The notes under the pieces were generated by a model. It had not been told where the DNA came from. It saw only the letters and a list, made by a program, of their open reading frames with translations, and searched no databases. The translations under genes were made by a program, and so were the position numbers. From NCBI GenBank assembly GCA_025267735.1, contig CM046294.1:44119570-44183569 (forward strand): a stretch of DNA of 64,000 nucleotides. The letters run 5' to 3'. The stretch comes from Mactra quadrangularis. Taxonomy: Eukaryota; Mollusca; Bivalvia; Venerida; Mactridae. Shown piece by piece: positions 60,901 to 64,000 of this stretch (its first letter is position 1; the number at the start of each line of letters is the position of its first letter).

Positions 60901-62230
60901 GGTCACTTGTAGACTCAAATAATTCCAATTAGAAATGAATATTTGCGGATAAAGATAACATTGGGTTGTTGTACTGTCCAGTAATTTACATGTGTAACTC
61001 AAATAAATCTTAGCCTACAAAGTATGTTTTATTTTTAGACTAGAACCCAGAAAATGTCAGAAAGGGAGAGGCATTGGGTCATGTGTTATCATGTATAAGA
61101 TAAAACTCAGTATTCAATTTTTAATCTGTACTCAGGATTGATTTTTGTGCTTTTAAAGAACATTGTTTTGAAGTACCTTATTTATTTAAAAAAGCAGCAT
61201 TTAAATACTATGTTCATATGTACTTCTATAGGGGGAATAGTTAGTATTATCCTTTTAAAAAATACAGGTTAAGAAGGAACCTTAGTTGTCAGCTTGGAGA
61301 TTGTCCTCAAGCTTTACTTGATAGGGCTCAGGAAACCTAATATGTTCTTGGGTATGAATACGTGATGTAAAGAGATTGGAATTACAGGTTACATAGAATC
61401 ACAGTGTCAAAGTATTAAGTTTTTATATTTATATACTTCATTTTGTTTTTTTGTCTATAAAATTTCTGTATATGTTAATTATTTATAACAATTTGTGCTA
61501 TCCTTTTATTATTGTCTCTTTTATCATATTTTCTTTTCTTTGAAAATTGGGCTGTGGATCATTGTCTGAATTCTCAGAACAATGTTTAATTTTTAGTGTT
61601 TTATAGATTGTTAATGGTCTGATGTCTTTTTTCTTAAAGTCTTATCTTTATTACATGGATGGAAATAACTGTGGCAATTCTAGTGTCAGTTCAGTAGATA
61701 TTCATTTGATTATGTATAATTTTCCATTTCATTCATAACTTTCAAGTTAAATTAAGATAAAGTGTTGTTTCAAGGCTGCTTCCATATAATACATGTTCAG
61801 CCGACTTTACAATATTGTACAATAACCCCTGATCTTTGGCATCACCCTCAGGCAGGTGATTCCTAACAAAACCCATGGTGTGGAAAAAGTGTAGGTATTT
61901 TTTTTTGCTCATAGAAATTGGAGAATGGTAATTGAAGATAGAACCAGGAACCTCTCTATCCTGCATGACCCACCACTGGACAACTGCTCTTAACTTAATA
62001 CCCAGTACTAGGAAATTATTTCAAGTCCACAGTGACATTTAAACTCTAGTATCCTACTTATAAATATACTCCGACTCTTAAATGCTTCGAGTATAAATCA
62101 ACCCAAGCTTGTTACGTGGGCTTAATGTATTTGTTTCTTTATCATCCAGGCAAACATTTTTACTCGGTTCGCCATATATATGATAGTATAAATGCTTTTA
62201 ATATGCCTGAAAGAATTTCGGACATATTAT
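57973..62230 (+). other. Presumed first long intron of the USP gene
   Basis: No USP5/13 exon could be found here. It contains two CACGTG E-boxes (58292-58297, 58303-58308) followed by an exon-like stretch with ATG at 58331 and donor TTAT|GTAAGT at about 58385. Exon-like pieces with good borders are at 59758-59806 and from 60170. They do not join into a long frame, so a nested non-coding transcript is the most that can be suggested. Confidence 0.35.
61750..61996 (-). mobile_element. tRNA-derived SINE, family A, copy 4
   Basis: Minus-strand head AGAGCAGTTGTCCAGTGGTG with box-B remnant GTTCCTGGTTCTATCTTCAA. The tail GGCTGAACATGTATTATATG matches copy 3. The middle is decayed. Confidence 0.65.
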
Positions 62231-62234
62231 GTTA

Positions 62235-62870
62235 TACCCCCTGGCGTCCGTCCGTCCGTCCGCCCGTCCGTCCGTCTGTTAGCAATTTGGTTTCCGGAGC
62301 ATAACTTAAGTTCCATTTGGCCCACAATATTCTAACTTCATATGATGATTGTCCATATCGGGTAGAAGACCCCTATTGATTTTGGGGTCACAAGGTCAAA
62401 GTCACTATTACCTTAAAACTGAAAACAGTTTCCGGATCATAACTTAAGTTCCATTTGGTCCACAATATTCAAACTTCATACGATGATTGTCCATAATGGG
62501 TAGAAGACCCCTATTGATTTTGGGGGCAATGGTCAAGGTCACTATTACCTTAAAACTGAAAACAGTTTCTGGAGCATAACCTAAGTTCCATTTGGTCCAC
62601 AATATTCAAACTTCATACGATGATTGACTATATCGGGTGGAAGACCCCTATTGATTTTGGGGTCACAAGGTCAAAGTCACTATTACCTTAAAACAGAAAA
62701 CAGTTACCGGAGCATAAATTAAGTTCCATTTGGTCCACAATATTCAAACTTCATACGATGATTGACTATATCGGGTAGAAGGCCCCTTTTGATTTTGGGG
62801 TCACAAGGTCAAAGGTCAAGGTCACTATTACCTTAAAACTGAAAACAGTTTCCGGAGCATAACTAGTTAT
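62235..62870. repeat. GTCC-microsatellite-headed repeat with about 135 bp internal units
   Basis: A (GTCC)n run at 62247-62276 is followed by four to five units. Each contains TCCGGAGCATAACTTAAGTT, CCACAATATTCAAACTTCAT, GGGTAGAAGACCCCTATTGA and GGTCACAAGGTCAAAG. A dispersed repeat of this style is frequent in bivalves and other spiralians (from memory). Confidence 0.85.
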
Positions 62871-63689
62871 ACTCATCACGAATAAAAAGAAGCATTCTTG
62901 ATGGTATCTTTTTTCTCTACTTTGTTTTCCACAATTATTCATAATATGATATATATGAAATATTTCATGTCTTTCAAATGCTTCATCTTAACTAAACAAA
63001 TAACACTTTCGGGCATATAATGCTCCACCTAGCGGTGCTCTTTTTATTCCTGTTTTTATATATTTTGACATGCCTGATGAAGTAGTATACATCTATTGTA
63101 ATGTAAGATTCTTTACTTATAACTTATTCAATGTGTTAGTTTTGCCTTGGGAATAAATATAGCGGTAGTAAGCTTAGAATGTGAAAATGGGAGTCGGATA
63201 ACATGTCTATTGAAATTTGAAAATTCTTACCCGAAGATTTCCCTCACTATAATTTATGTAATTGATATATAGGCTTGTTGTGTTATTTACTTATAATTAA
63301 GAAGTTGCGCTATTATATAATGTAATTGCTAGGAACTAATGTTGTTTTTCGTCTTAGAGTGTTAAGATATATACTTGTATCATACACTGGTTATCTGAAG
63401 TATGTAATAAAATTACATTATAGACATAATACTTTGGTTTGGCAGTCAATAACATTTTCTAAGGGTGGGATTACATAAAATTTCTAAAGCTTTTTTCTGA
63501 CCCGAAAAACACTTTGAAATATCTTTATGGATGATTACGTTTTCAAGTTTAGAAGAGTCAAACATAATATGTGTAAGATACCCTTACAGCAAGTTATTGA
63601 ATTGATAATCCAATTGTGGGTTAATATACATATTTTGAAGTAATGTGCCTGTTTTATCTGGTTATGATGAATAAATCAGTCACTGTTTT

Positions 63690-64000
63690 TAGCTCATCTG
63701 AGCACAATGTACTCAAGGTGAGCTATTGAGGTGGGTCTGACCAGTGTGTGTTAGTGGGTGCGTGGGTGCATGTGTGCATTGTCTTAAAAACAATTTCTTA
63801 AAAATTTTCTAGTCATAACCATTTGGTCTACAGTTATTAAATTTGGCATGTGGCATCACTAGTTGGTATTTTACAAAGTTTGTTCAGATTATAGCACTGG
63901 GGTCAAAATTGGTCCCACCCCTGGGATCAACAGTTTTCAATAATTAAATGTTAAAAAATCCTCTTCTCTAAAAGTGCATGGCCTAGAGTTTTGATATTTG
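63690..64000 (+). repeat. AGCTCATCTGAGCAC dispersed repeat, cut by window end
   Basis: TTTTTAGCTCATCTGAGCAC, then CTCAAGGTGAGCTATTGAGG and TTTGGTCTACAGTTATTAAA. This repeat type (AGCTCACCTGAGC...) is widespread in molluscs. Confidence 0.75.

Noticed and set aside
62116..62304. 62-codon frame with a run of arginine, proline and serine
   Set aside because: Translation of the GTCC microsatellite at the head of a dispersed repeat.

Overview
This 64 kb window is AT-rich animal DNA with many short introns and abundant TACATGTA-type words. It carries dense tRNA-derived SINEs and short inverted-repeat elements of kinds common in mollusc genomes. My best guess is a bivalve or gastropod mollusc; this rests on repeat style and protein similarity judged by eye, not on a search. 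There is no bacterial content: no operons, no CRISPR array and no true tRNA or rRNA gene.

Three protein-coding genes are supported. (1) A voltage-gated potassium channel (Kv, Shab/Shaw/Shal-type T1 domain) lies on the minus strand at 6.4-12.1 kb. I assembled four coding exons in phase, giving 618 residues. (2) PIK3R4/VPS15, the protein-kinase-like scaffold of the class III PI3-kinase complex, lies on the minus strand at 24.8-48.4 kb. It is complete: 33 coding exons with GT-AG borders, 1,352 residues, kinase-HEAT-WD40 order. (3) The first two coding exons of a USP5/USP13-type deubiquitinase lie on the plus strand at 57.3-58.0 kb, and the gene runs off the right edge.

The rest is repeats. 1-6 kb holds SINEs, a Tc1-like and a Harbinger-like MITE, a 750 bp foldback and an 18 bp tandem array. 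The Kv introns hold a 17 x 32 bp minisatellite and several hairpins. 12-24.7 kb is gene-free, with MITEs, minisatellites and SINEs. The PIK3R4 introns carry SINEs and several inverted-repeat elements. 49.4-55.9 kb, between the divergently transcribed PIK3R4 and USP genes, is one 6.5 kb foldback element. It has long inverted arms built of ~195 bp units and is flanked by a perfect 9 bp direct repeat.

The observations most worth a second look are: the 6.5 kb foldback element with mirror-matched unit variants; a 41 bp, seven-copy tandem array that duplicates the 3' splice site and first bases of PIK3R4 exon 15; a cluster of eight perfect TGACGTCA (CRE) octamers across the Kv locus, several inside coding exons; and a dispersed family of tiny near-perfect hairpins (four copies).
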